From Hydractinia symbiolongicarpus (lineage: Eukaryota > Cnidaria > Hydrozoa > Anthoathecata > Hydractiniidae): a DNA stretch of 60,000 nt. The DNA lies in contig NC_079887.1 of NCBI RefSeq assembly GCF_029227915.1, forward strand, positions 13,704,001 through 13,764,000, written 5' to 3'. The notes below the pieces were generated by a model that worked only from the letters and a program-made list of their open reading frames with translations, was not told where the DNA came from and searched no databases. Position numbers and translations under genes: made by a program. This document shows, piece after piece, positions 33,840 to 45,600 of this stretch (position 1 is its first letter; the number at the start of each line of letters is the position of its first letter).

Positions 33840-33871
33840 GGGGGGGTTGGCGTAGGGGGTAGGGGTAGGGG
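33840..33871 (+). other. G-quadruplex candidate
   Basis: Four G-runs of 4-7 (GGGGGGG, GGGGG, GGGG, GGGG) separated by TTGGCGTA, TA and TA. This is an outlier in an AT-rich region. Confidence 0.6.
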
Positions 33872-35875
33872 CAAAAATGTCCTACCCTTCCCTTTTGTTT
33901 GCCTGGCTTATTTTACGTGAAATTTTTAGTAGCTGAGTTTCTTAATATATAAATTTTATTTAGCCAAAAAAGTAGAGCCACATACGGCCTATTTTCAAGG
34001 TCGCCAATGCAAAAATTTAATTTTTTCCAGAAAATTAGGCGCATTTTACGATATGTGATATATTATATTTATATTTTATTGTGTGGTGTTTATGCCCTTC
34101 TTACGCTTTTATTACGCCCTCATACATTATTTTGCGCCATGGTGGCGTAACTTACGCCCGTATTTTGTAGTAAATACCTTTTTCATTATTCTTCTACTTT
34201 TTCTTATTCTCTAATTCGTAATGTTTCTTAGTATTCATTCGAATTGTATTTCTTTAAATGTTTTCGGACATTCTAATGTCCAACCATACTTCTTTTTTAT
34301 TTCAATAAAACAATAGGTAGACCTGTAATGAAATGAAAGGGCTAAAAACCCAATGTTCTGAGCTCAGAAAAAGAAAAAAATATATATAATTTGATCTTTT
34401 AAAGCATATTTGAATATTATATATTCAAAAAAATTAAAAACCAGCAATTTCTAAAATGTTGCTGACGTCAGCAAATTATCACGCGACCGAAACTAAAACT
34501 TTTTCCCCCACTTTAACTATTGTATGTCAGTTAACATTTATGCAAAATAATTTTCATAATAAGCAAGTAGATCAGAAAATATAAGGGAAGGGCATTATTT
34601 TTTTTCCTTTGACTGGGTCACTCACACTGAATCGGGATAACATAAGAAAGCAGGGTATTGTCATGCCTAAGCCGTCACCTTTGTTTACAGCGCGGCAAGT
34701 CACCCGAACCTTTCTTTTATTAAACTGATTTTTTGAAAGTTCTTCTTGGTCTCTTGGGAACCTGAAAAATAAGGCTACTAGTGCATTCAGAGTAAAAAAC
34801 GCGGACCCCTGACTTTGAAATACCATAGTAGCATAGGGTGGAACTGTGATGCCAGTCCTACCCGCAAAAGTGATCAAATAGCTTCGATGGCTACTAATTT
34901 TTAAAATTATATTATCTACCTTATTTTAACGTTGGTATCGTGGGTGTTCATTCAGACGGGCACTTACTCAGTCAATGGATTATTCCTAGGAAAAAAATTA
35001 ATAAAAATAATAAGAAATTAATAATAATAATCATTGTAGGCTCGGTATCTGCAAGGGAAAGCGTTTTGCTGTTTTGGTTGCACTAGCACGTTATACTGCT
35101 GACATTAGATCAACGAATCGATCCTGTTGTATTGTCTAAAGAAAAAATGTTTTTGCATATTTACTTCAAAATCACATCAAATACTAATGTGAAAGTTCCT
35201 ACATCGATGAATTATTCAGACTTGTTTTTGTTGGCAACCTTTTTTAAAAAGACGTCCTGTTCGGCTGAAAAATTGCTTATTTGGTCAGTAGGCTTTCATT
35301 TTAAAATTTCTACCAAAAATTGGATTATTATTCCAGCTCAACGCTTCCTTGAATCCTAGGCTGTTGTTTTAGTCTAGAAGGCTTAATCAATAATTAAAGG
35401 TGCATATTGCGTTAATTATTAAATTTTTCAACCTTTTATGAGTACAATTTGCAGTTTTTTACAACTAAAGTTTTCGAAGTAAAATCACAGCAAACCAGCC
35501 TTCAATTAAGTAAGACAAGTCAAAACAAAAACAATGAAAAAACAGTGAAAAAAAGAAAGTGTTATGGTATATATATCATAAAATGTGGACTGGATACGTT
35601 TTGTTATGCGAGCAGAAGAAACGACGTAGACTGGAGACTAGAAAATGCATAAGTTTTAATCTATGCTAATTTTAAGGAATTATCTATGTTGAAAAACTCT
35701 AATTTGCTTTGTTGCATGTGACAATTATAACAATGCACAATACCAGTACAAGTGTAATCATTAATTTTGCAAGGGTAATCTGTCAATAAAAAGTTACTTA
35801 TTTAACACATACATCATCTACATCTACATGCGTTACATTACCTAAAAATAAAATCGCCCCTTCCTTATGCTAAAA
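33872..35875. other. Intergenic, no gene seen
   Basis: Short frames only (34572-34877 on -, 35132-35359 on +), with no domain or splice support. Confidence 0.4.
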
Positions 35876-35879
35876 GACG

Positions 35880-36195
35880 TTTTTTACGTCAGATGGTTGA
35901 TGCAAAAATTGTTTAAAATTGAAAAACTATATAGGGCCATTTCGATGTCAAGCCTCGTTTCCTATTTTTTATACCGGGATTGTGCGTTTTTGTAGAAGAG
36001 ATAGAATAAAAAATATCAGGAAAACAGTTAAAATTTGTTCGAGATAGCGAGAAATTTGAGACCAAAAATCGACTTAATTGTATTTTTCACATTATAATCC
36101 TTGATACAAATGCTTTCCAGACTGTCATCGTAAAATGTTGGCTGCTAGTAGCGACGGGCGAATATTCGTGAATTCTCCGCAAGCACACGACTAGT
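35880..36195. repeat. Upstream block of gene B, homologous to 12150-12495
   Basis: Co-linear with the region before gene A up to ACACGACTAGTTA, where the two diverge because of the repeat at 36196-36560. Confidence 0.6.
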
Positions 36196-36560
36196 TACAA
36201 GCCCGTGAGCTTGTATTAAAAGTAAAAGTGTTTCCACCAAGTTTACAAAAGTGAATGCATGCAGAATTAAGAACTCCCCAAATGCCCAGAAAGTAGTCTG
36301 CGAAAAATATTACGTAAGAGAGAAACGAAGACTTTTATCGACAATCAACTTTTTGCGTTCCTCTTCTAGGCTTCACTTTCGAGGAATTTTCCGTTCAAGA
36401 AGATATCACAACTTAATTTACATAATTTACATAATTTATTTCTGAATAGCAAAATATGTTGTGCCTAACTTCGTAACAGAAATCACAATCCGATAGACAG
36501 CTTTTTGTACACCTTATTCGTGAGGTTGTTTATGTATTTCGCACGTCTTGTTTTATTAAG
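36196..36560. repeat. Dispersed repeat, copy 2 (compare 3426-3970)
   Basis: Starts ACAAGCCCGTGAGCTTGT and shares TGTTTCCACCAAG, GAGGAATTTTCCGTTCAAGA, ACTTCGTAACA and CGATAGACAGC with the first copy. It is absent from the equivalent place upstream of gene A, so it is an insertion near the gene B start. Confidence 0.6.
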
Positions 36561-36611
36561 ACTCAAAAAGGGAAAAGTGTATAGAAATAGTTTATTACCA
36601 GTCACAATACC

Positions 36612-36623
36612 TATCTTCTTTAG
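36612..36623 (+). promoter_or_regulatory. Splice-acceptor-like site just 5' of gene B start codon
   Basis: TATCTTCTTTAG is followed immediately by ATGAATATGGCA. Position and pattern match the site before gene A (12551-12562), which suggests a 5'-UTR intron or spliced-leader acceptor. Confidence 0.45.
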
Positions 36624-36629
36624 ATGAAT

Positions 36630-36687
36630 ATGGCAAATATGAAACAGGTTATATTGTTCTTTGCAATAATGGCTACAACAAGTAAAG
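36630..36687 (+). CDS. Gene B exon 1: signal peptide
   Basis: MANMKQVILFFAIMATTSK, phase 1 end, donor G|GTAAAAA. Same length as gene A exon 1. Confidence 0.75.
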
Positions 36688-39600
36688 GTAAAAATGTACT
36701 TATTCATTTCGTCTTAAGTAACCGAAAGATAGATATCCAGCTGCTAGACACTAAAACTTAGAATGAAATAATTTATATCTTATAACGAATGCCTTATGAA
36801 GGCCTGCGCAATAAAGTAACCATAGGATCTTCTTAGAATTAGTCAAATACATTCTATACATTCTTGTTTTTTCACTTCATTCCCAATACATATAGACTTC
36901 GCTCTACATTGTATGATCTTCCTTAACACAATGCACTGCAGCTAAATCTCTTCTTTGTTAAAACTAAATAGGAAAGAAACCAAGGCTCCTTACCCTAAGA
37001 ACTAAAAAGCGTTAGGAAAAAGGTTCGTAGGACATTTACACATGAAAAGTAAGAAAAATATATATTTATTTAGGTCAGTTAGTTCCATGCTCTACTGCAA
37101 CGCTATCATTTGCAGTCACTATGGATGGCTCATCCAGCATTAGAGCGAATGAATTTCAACAACAAAAAGATTTTATTAAGCGACTCATTACCCGAATTGA
37201 TGTGTCTGGAAACAGCAATGCTGGGCTTGTACAGTTTGCAAGTAGTAGTCAAATACATATCAGATGTAACGACGCTGCTACATCGGGTGCTTTTAATACA
37301 CTGGTAGATGGAGTCACCAGCCTGACTAGTGCAACTTGTATCAAGTGCGGTTTAGACAAAGCACAAGAATTATTGTCAGGAAATGGATGTGGAAGAACAG
37401 GAGAGAATAAAATAATCTTTCTAATGGTTGATGGAAATGAAAATATATTCCCTAGCCAGGTGGTAACTACTGCAACTAATCTTCGAAATTCTGGATATGT
37501 TATCTATGCTCTGGCAATCGGAAATATTGTTACCGCAGCAAATGCATCGTTGCTTACCGGAAGCGCTGATAGAGTTTTTTCAACACAATTTGCTGATTTA
37601 GCAACTTATGATATTGATACATTATATGCTGCATTAACCTCGACATACTGTACTGTTTCACAAACTGGTAGTTAAATATTTTTTTACCCTAAATCTGTGT
37701 TCCCTTTACTTCAGTTTTTGGATGTTTTGATTTTATGTTGTCCTTTGAAAGGAAAAACTACTAACTAAGCTAATTTGATGCGCTACTGTTTAGCAAAATA
37801 TTCTATTTTAGGTAAAAAGGCCTAATTAAAAGCCCCCAAAAGTATAATATTTGATCAAACAAAATAAAGCCCATAGTGCATGTTAATTAACGATTGTACA
37901 TAGGGAGATATGGATAAGGAGCCATTTAATTCATTAGGAAGCAATCAATTGGTAATGCATCTAAATTTAATTAAAGGAGTCCCAATTTGTCCATCAACGT
38001 CATTCTTTTATGCCACCTTTGAATGCGGTAAAGAGCAAAATAGCGGCGGTGAAGTAGATGAAAAAAAACTGTTTTGATTTTCATTAGAACTGACAACACG
38101 CATTGAATTTAAATACGAAGTAAGGTAACAAAGCTGTTATTTCTTCTTGTAGCGAGTTCTTCTTAGAATAAACTGATGGTTGCGTTCTGATTGGTAAAAA
38201 GTTCACAGCGAAATTCTACGTCGCTAAAATGTAAGAAACCTTTCGAAACAAACAAAACTGTGCATGTTCAGATCTTTCGCTTCTTAGACATTCGTAGTTA
38301 AGGGTACCAGGTTTGCATCTCTTAATTGGAAAAATAAAGAAAACAAACTAAAGAATAAAAAAACACATGGTAAAGAAACAACTGATAGTCTTGACTCTTT
38401 TTCTCAAATTGCGTAGTATAAGGCTATGAATTTATTACTGCCGGTGAATTAATTAATTTTATGGCTTGGCTTTGAGCTAAAGTTGCTGTACTGAGCTCTT
38501 GAAAAATTTATTTGTCTAAAAAGTGCCAAACGGTTCTAAACATTTTTTGTACTCAGGCGAAATAGAAAATTAAAAAAATCTGCTGCTGCCATGGTCTATT
38601 AACAACAATATTAGAAAATACTAAAGCACCAAACCGAACATAGACATTTATCATTTAATGATCAGCAATCAAATAATCTCAAATATTCGCGAAATTTTAC
38701 ATTTGTTTGCTTAATTTTTGTTAGTTACTCTTTTACTGAAAAGAATTTGCTTTAATTGCTTGTTATATTTATAACTAATATTTATTATTAGGTTGGTCTC
38801 ATTGGGGTCAATGGTCATCATGTTCTAACACTTGTGACCCTGTTGGTGTCACACCATCACGCAGCCGAACGAGAAGTTGCCAAAGTGGTGCTACCTGCCC
38901 AGGTTTTAACACTACAATTGTTAGCTGCAATGAAAATATCCCATGTCCAGGTATGAGTTAAGCCAATATATTTATTTTTGCCAATGACGCCCGCAGAAGA
39001 TTTTGTATAATGAGCAAAATAATTAATCAGACCATTTTCATACACTCATAGGCGACATTTATTTTCGTTAGCAAGTAAGAAATTGATATTTGACTGGATG
39101 TTTTAGATTCTTTTAATAGAATACGTATTGTATTTATCTTCAAATTAATATAAAGGTTTTCATCTAACCTAACATGAGATCCACATAAGCACTTTCGTTT
39201 TTTCAGGTAAATGCAGTACCTATATACTCTTCTACGGTGTGGCACCTAGCAAACGAACATTATTTCTGCTCACCTTTAATACAAAACAACTGTTTAGCTA
39301 GCCACCTGTAATTTTTTATAGTTAAAAGTGAAAGTATATATAGCTAGCTATCCCTAAAACTTTAAGATATCACAGTGGCAAGCATTCAGAGCGAAAAACT
39401 CTGAATCCTATGACTCAGTTTCGAACATATATTTCAGGATAGGTGAGACTGTGTGATGCGAATAAAAGAACATATAATATACTTGTTGATAAGAAAGCAT
39501 CTGGATCTGTATTACAAGACCCACTACCACTCATTTTAAAGTCCCTCTTTTGTATCCCACTATTAGTGTTCGAATATCGTGTAAATAAAAACTACTTACT

Positions 39601-42600
39601 TGAACTTCCTGCTATGATGAGGCATTTTCTTATAAAAACATTGAAAGATAATGGACAAAAGCCGTTCTTTGTTAGAATTATACTATTAGAATATTAGACT
39701 AAAACGATAAAACATGAATTAAAAAGTTACAATTTATTCTTAGTAAACACAATACTTTCCACCCCAATTCTGAGTTTCTGCGAATAGAATAAAAACATGA
39801 TGATTAGTTAATCCATTAGACCCATCGACCAGTTTCTGGTTCATATGTTCTCCGCCACTGTGTAACACGTAAAGAACGTCTACTAGTTGTTTTTCCTGCG
39901 TCAGGCTGATTGAGCTTCTACTGCAGACTTAGCTGGGGCAGAGTTGAGCGCGATGGACTTGTTAAATGAGCTGTTGCGCTGACGAGTGGACTGCCGCTGT
40001 CGATAGGAGTTCCAGCCAGCCTCTCGTCAGTGTCAATGGGTGGAGCATCTGAGTGGGGTAGTCGTTGCAAATTAACCAGTTCACCTGGATTATCGCTTGA
40101 TGGAGGATCGTCTAAAGAAAATGGCGTCGGTGCCGACAAGTTTGGCGAGACGAAATTGTGAGCCCTGTCTCTGACAACTGTGTCAAATGCTGCAACAAAT
40201 TGCCGAAGATTTTTTCTGTTTCGCTTTGTGAGACGGCCTAACTCATCAACCTTGACGTCTGGGGTGGTTGCCTGACTGGTTCTGGACATAGCAACGATCT
40301 CCCATAGCAAGTAGAGATAGATTACGCAAGTCTTGTGCAGTTTTTTGGCTGCGTGATTGAAGCGTTTACGTAGTTCCAACTCTTTCTGTGACCATGCCTC
40401 CCTACAGATTGGTCTGACCTGATGATTCGTAAACTTCCCCAAGCGGTTAACAAATGCAAATGCGTCCCGTAGTGGGTGGCTGAATACGATATGCGCTGGG
40501 GAGATGTTACAATCTGGGTTCGGTGTTTTCGAAGTTGCATCATTCCCCTCAGGAACCTGTCAGTTTCGAGGGATCCCCATGATCCAGTGTTGGAACGTAG
40601 GAGGCATTTGGTGGTTTTAACTGCTACTTCGGCTTTTCCCTTGGACTGCAGATTGTAGACACCCCAATCTCTCAGGAACTGCTGTGTTGCCTTGGCTACG
40701 AATTCAGTCCCCTCGTCGCTCGATAGCTCTTCTGGTACACCAAATCTAGAAAAGTAGCTACGAAGGCCGGAGATCAAGCCTGTCGAGCCAGGTTTCGGGG
40801 AGCCATTTGGGAAAATGAATACATCTGTACAGCCAGAGAGACGATTTCAAACGACAAGATAGTGCTGGCCTCCATGGTCAAAGTAATCTCCAAACACCTT
40901 CTCGAATGGCGTTAACGGTGGGACTGATGGTGGTGATGGAGGAGCCGGCTGCGATGGGGCGTTGACAATGCAGTCTTTGCATTTCGCTCTTGTTGCTTTG
41001 ATGTCACGTGTCATACCAGGATAGAATACAACTGCACATGCAAGTGCGCCCATCATGGAAACACCCTGTTGTACAGGGTGAAGCGATTCTAAAACAGTAA
41101 AATGCAAGGAGAGCGGAATGACAGCTCGATCTTTGTAGATAATGACTCCATCAGAGACATGAAGGCTGTCACGATGCCGCCAAAACGTTGCAACGGCACA
41201 AAATTCTGTGTGTTGTCGGGGAATCCTTAAAGCACGGATGAAAAAAAGATCGACACTCTGGCGTCGTTCTCGGTCTCTGTGGCGAGTTATTGCCACATTA
41301 TTGATTTCAGGTTGGTTGTTTCCCTGTGTATTGCAACGACCATCGACGATTCGGAAAGATCAATGTCAAGAGATGGGTCCTGGTCAGGTGGAGGGTGACA
41401 TGAAGCAGCGTCCGCTGCATGATTTAATTTCCCTGGGAGGTGGAAGATTTCGAAGGACCAGCGGAGTATCTTCTGTTTCAGTCAGAACAGGTGGGTGTGG
41501 GAGATCTTTTCAAGCAGCCTGTCACGAAACACCAGGGTCTGTGGTTTGTGGTCGGTGGCAACAACTAGATTACAGCATCCAAGTGTGACAAAATATGATC
41601 TGCTGAAGGCTCAAGATTATTGCAAGTGCTTCTCCTTCGATTGGAGCGTAGTGCTTCTTGACTGATGACAGAAAACGTGAACCCGCCAGGGTGATGCGCC
41701 ACCCATCGACACAACAATCAGGTGCCTAGGAGTCAAAGGTACGATGCTTCTGTAAGAAGAAGTCTCTGATCCCTTGCTTTGACCAGGTCAAATATCTTGA
41801 CACAAGGTCTGATCGCATCGATGATGGCAGCTTGAGATGAGGTAAAGACTGATTCGATGACATCGTCCCATCGGAAAGGGCAGTGTGGAAACAAGAAGGG
41901 ACGGAAGGGTTCCATGAATGGACGCAGTTGAGCGTAGTTGGTCATTTGGTTCCCCAAACCGAACCAGCTCCGAATGTCGGTTGTCGATTTTGGGGTAGGG
42001 AAATCATGGGTTGTGCTGAAGTATTTGTGAAGTTAGTCAATTCTGTCGGCAGTAATCCGGAAGCCTGCAAAGTCAACCTCTTTCTGGCCGATTTGGATCT
42101 TCTTGAAGCTTAGGATGATACCAGCCTTTCCATTGCGGCTGAGAAAGTCGATACTCTGCCACCAATGTTCCTCTAGATCGTGGTCAAAGTAGCAGGTGTC
42201 GTCCGTAATCCGTTCCTTTCGTTCAACGTCAGCAAGCATCTTGTCATACCGACAATTGTATCCGTCTCCGGATGAAAGAAAGCCTTGCATGGCATGCATG
42301 TAAAGCTATCGACTGATTGGGGTCATGAAAGTGGTGAGGTAACGATATGATTCTCGCAGTGGGATGCTGTGGTAGCCACGCATCTGTGACAGTTCTCCAA
42401 GCTCCTCTCGGTATCCTTCTAACTACATGAAATGGTGGCTCAGCATTGTGCATTTCAAAGAGACAATGCTTGTTGAGGGGAGAATGGTCGACAGTCCTTC
42501 GTAGTGACCCATCGTGTTTCCGAGTGATAACCATCCTGTGGCACCAGGTCACCGTTCTACCAATAGGTGGTCTCTTAATGACTCCTAGCTTCTCATCACG

Positions 42601-45600
42601 TTTGAGATCTGAAAACACGTTTTCCTGCCAATGTACCGGTACAAAAATGGCAGAATGACACGCCCTTGGTATCGCGTTCTCTTGAAGGTGTATCTCCACA
42701 GGTGGTCCGTCCATTTGTGGCAGCTCTTGGTGAGGGCACGCATACCTGTCAAGGAGCCACTTCTTCATTTTCTCATTGCTTTCTGGGACACAGGGGAGCT
42801 TCTTTGGACGAAGTAAAAAAGCTGTTCTCTTGGGGCAGTTGCAAATGCTCCCATCCTTATTCGTGGCCCCACAAGTGCAAGCAGCACTGTTCGATTTATC
42901 ATCTTGCGCTTGTGGGTTCTTCGCTGATGGTTGACTTGTCGGTAGTTGTGGTCTCTGGGGTTGGGTTGCTGAACTTCCCAATTGAGAAAAAGCCCCTCTC
43001 GATTCCGAGCTCAAGGCATCACGACGAATGTCACGGTCAGCTATGCAATTGAGCAAGACGTCCTGGATTTCCTCGTCCGTGTAGTATACATCTCCACTGT
43101 ATCCTTCGTTTCAGTTGTTGCAGACACCGTTGTACTTAGTGTAGAAATCTCAGGTCTCGGCTTTTCCCTGGACTCTAGCGGCGAACGTTCTGAATGGTTT
43201 TTCAGGAACTTTTTTCATGGCCATCAATTCTGATCTAACCACACCAAAGGCGACTGGAATGACTGCTAGTGCCTTTAGGGTCTTCAATGTTTCATCACGA
43301 GAAAGCCAGGGTTGGCCGGCAGCACGATGTTCCCAAGTTGTTCTTCGGTGCACTCTAGCAGCTGGCCAGATGCTGCATTGTCTGGTAGGTTGGATCCAAT
43401 CCGGAAGGTATCCCATCTTCCAATGAAGGCGTACCAGTCTTCCGTTGAGGAGTTGAGTCGAACTCTGCTCCTCTCAAACTTTGGAGCGCGAAAAGCTGAG
43501 GCAGCGTTACTACGTGGCGGAGTTAAGGTTGAGCAGTGCTGCTGCATCAACTACCTCAACATCGTCAGTTTTCTACATGCAATCTGCAATTGGATAGGAT
43601 ATCACTGTCATGTTACAGATCTTCCCAAAAATACTCCAGTCACTGATTTGAGTAGTCTAATATGGACAAAAGTCGTTCTTTGTTAGGATTATACAATTAG
43701 AATGTTACACTAAAAGTATGGAATGTGTAAATAAAACGTTAAAATATAATCTTAGTAAACACAATACTCTCCAGATAAGAGGATTCCTTACTATGAGAAA
43801 TCAAAAAGACTGACTAAAAAAACGGTGAGCCAAAAAAGTAAATATTTTTATAAAAGACGTTTTTAGGCAGATTTCTATGTTTGAGTTAGCTACTATCTTG
43901 CTAACGTGTACAAAGAAAGGCGTAGTTAAATAAAAATAGATCTTATTTTGTATTCATTTTTCTATTTGAAAAAACAAGTGCACTTCCAAAAGTGTAGTTT
44001 TAACCCAACCAGCTAAATGCATCTTTCAATTTAAACAACTGATGTAACTATTTAACAACAAGTCTAAAATTTTGATGGTCTATCAAGTATAGCTAGTTAG
44101 CAGACACATCACATTGGGCAAACTTTATCCACACACTATGATCATTTTTGTTACGCACTGTAACGACAAAAGAGGGAAGGAGGGGGGGAGAGACAGAGTT
44201 ATTTTGATATGCAACAGATAAATTTTACTCATGACGGATAGTTTTAATTAATTTAGTGAATGATCAACATCTTTAATTTGTTTTTGTCTCTGGACGTCAC
44301 AAAAATAAATAAGAAAGTGTACTAAATTTTTGGCCCAGTTACATCTTTTTTTCTCATATTAGAGCACTTTGCCTGATTGTCTGTTACAAGAAGGTTTTTG
44401 GAACTATAAAAAAGAATATGGTCTCAAAATTCAAAATATTATGTAACAAGGGGGCGTGGTACTAGATTTTTTGCGATGCGTTACAAGGAGTGGGGGTGGT
44501 AAAAAATAGCCAATTTAGGTGCTACGTAACTATTGAAAGGCTCTCTGGATATACAATATATAACACACTTAAGTGATAAAAAAGTAGATTAACCTCTCTC
44601 TTGAGTCAGACATTAAATTGCTGAGGCCTTTCCTTATCACAAGTTTCCTTTATTTTGTCAACACAGTTTGCAAAATGTTAACCCTTGGATCATGTTCATC
44701 AGTAGCAAATAGCATGCCAAAGCATATTATATTACCGTTTAACGCAGTATATATTGCTTTTGGGAAAAGATTTGCTATAATTTAATTGGGAAAGCTGCTA
44801 GTTGAGAGAAAGCATGTACACAGAAAGTTCGTCGTTGCGTAGCATAGATATAAGCTAAGCAATATGTTAATTTTCACTCAATTTGAAACCTAGTACTATT
44901 AACTGGGTTGGTTATAAAAATATACTTAGCTACCTGGCCAGCTATCTAAGCTAGTTTTGGTTTTGTTACCTTATTGAATTTATAACTAGCCAGATGCTAC
45001 AATCTAAGACTTCAACTTTTTCCCAAAGAAGTAAGGCTTGTAAAATATAAAAGCCAGCTAAAAATCATATCTATCTAATCACACGTTACCACACTTTGTT
45101 GATAAATAATGCTTTTTAAAAATACGAACTTTGTTTTAAAATAAACTTTCTAAAGTCAAGCGTTTAAAAATATCAACAACCAAAATACATCGTCTCGCCA
45201 TATGAAAGACGAGGACTTTGACAGCGTGACAAATCATTAACAATTCATAGTAACCAATATATTGTTTATAAAGAGCAGCCTGTACCAGGGTCTTGCTTAG
45301 CCGTCAAATAAGCGCTAGCGACTTTGATATAGGCAGCAAACCCTGGGGACGAGGATGTAAATTTCGTTCGACCAATGAAGTTTAAAGTACGTATTTTTAT
45401 ATCAACTATGTTTAAAGTTTTTCCCTTTACCAAGACATTCATCTGCCCTAAAAAATTAATAAACAGTTTTAACAATTTTTTCAGATTTTCGTAGGGGGAG
45501 AAAATTTTATTCTTTTTTTATTTTTATATTCTGGTACGTTTTTGACGTATTTTCTCTCAGTCATGCAGTCATAATATATATCTTTTTCATGCGATCCCTT

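Larger units (their letters stand above)
39765..43655 (-). mobile_element. Dead Ty3/gypsy-type retrotransposon in gene B intron 3, minus strand
   Basis: In minus-strand order it has a gag-like region, reverse transcriptase, a connection/RNase H start and integrase, all recognisable but cut by frameshifts and stops. The order RT before integrase is Ty3/gypsy-like. GC content is clearly higher than in the surrounding intron. No intact LTR was found, and only the ~110-bp direct repeats at 39650-39760 and 43660-43775 flank it. It is antisense to gene B. Confidence 0.85.

Noticed and set aside
39443-39697. 84-codon ORF (MRLCDANKRTYNIL...) in gene B intron 3
   Set aside because: No domain, no splice context with gene B phases, and it runs into the repeat flanking the gypsy element.
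40476-43686. + strand ORFs of 60-128 codons inside gene B intron 3
   Set aside because: They are antisense shadows of the gypsy gag/RT/integrase on the minus strand.
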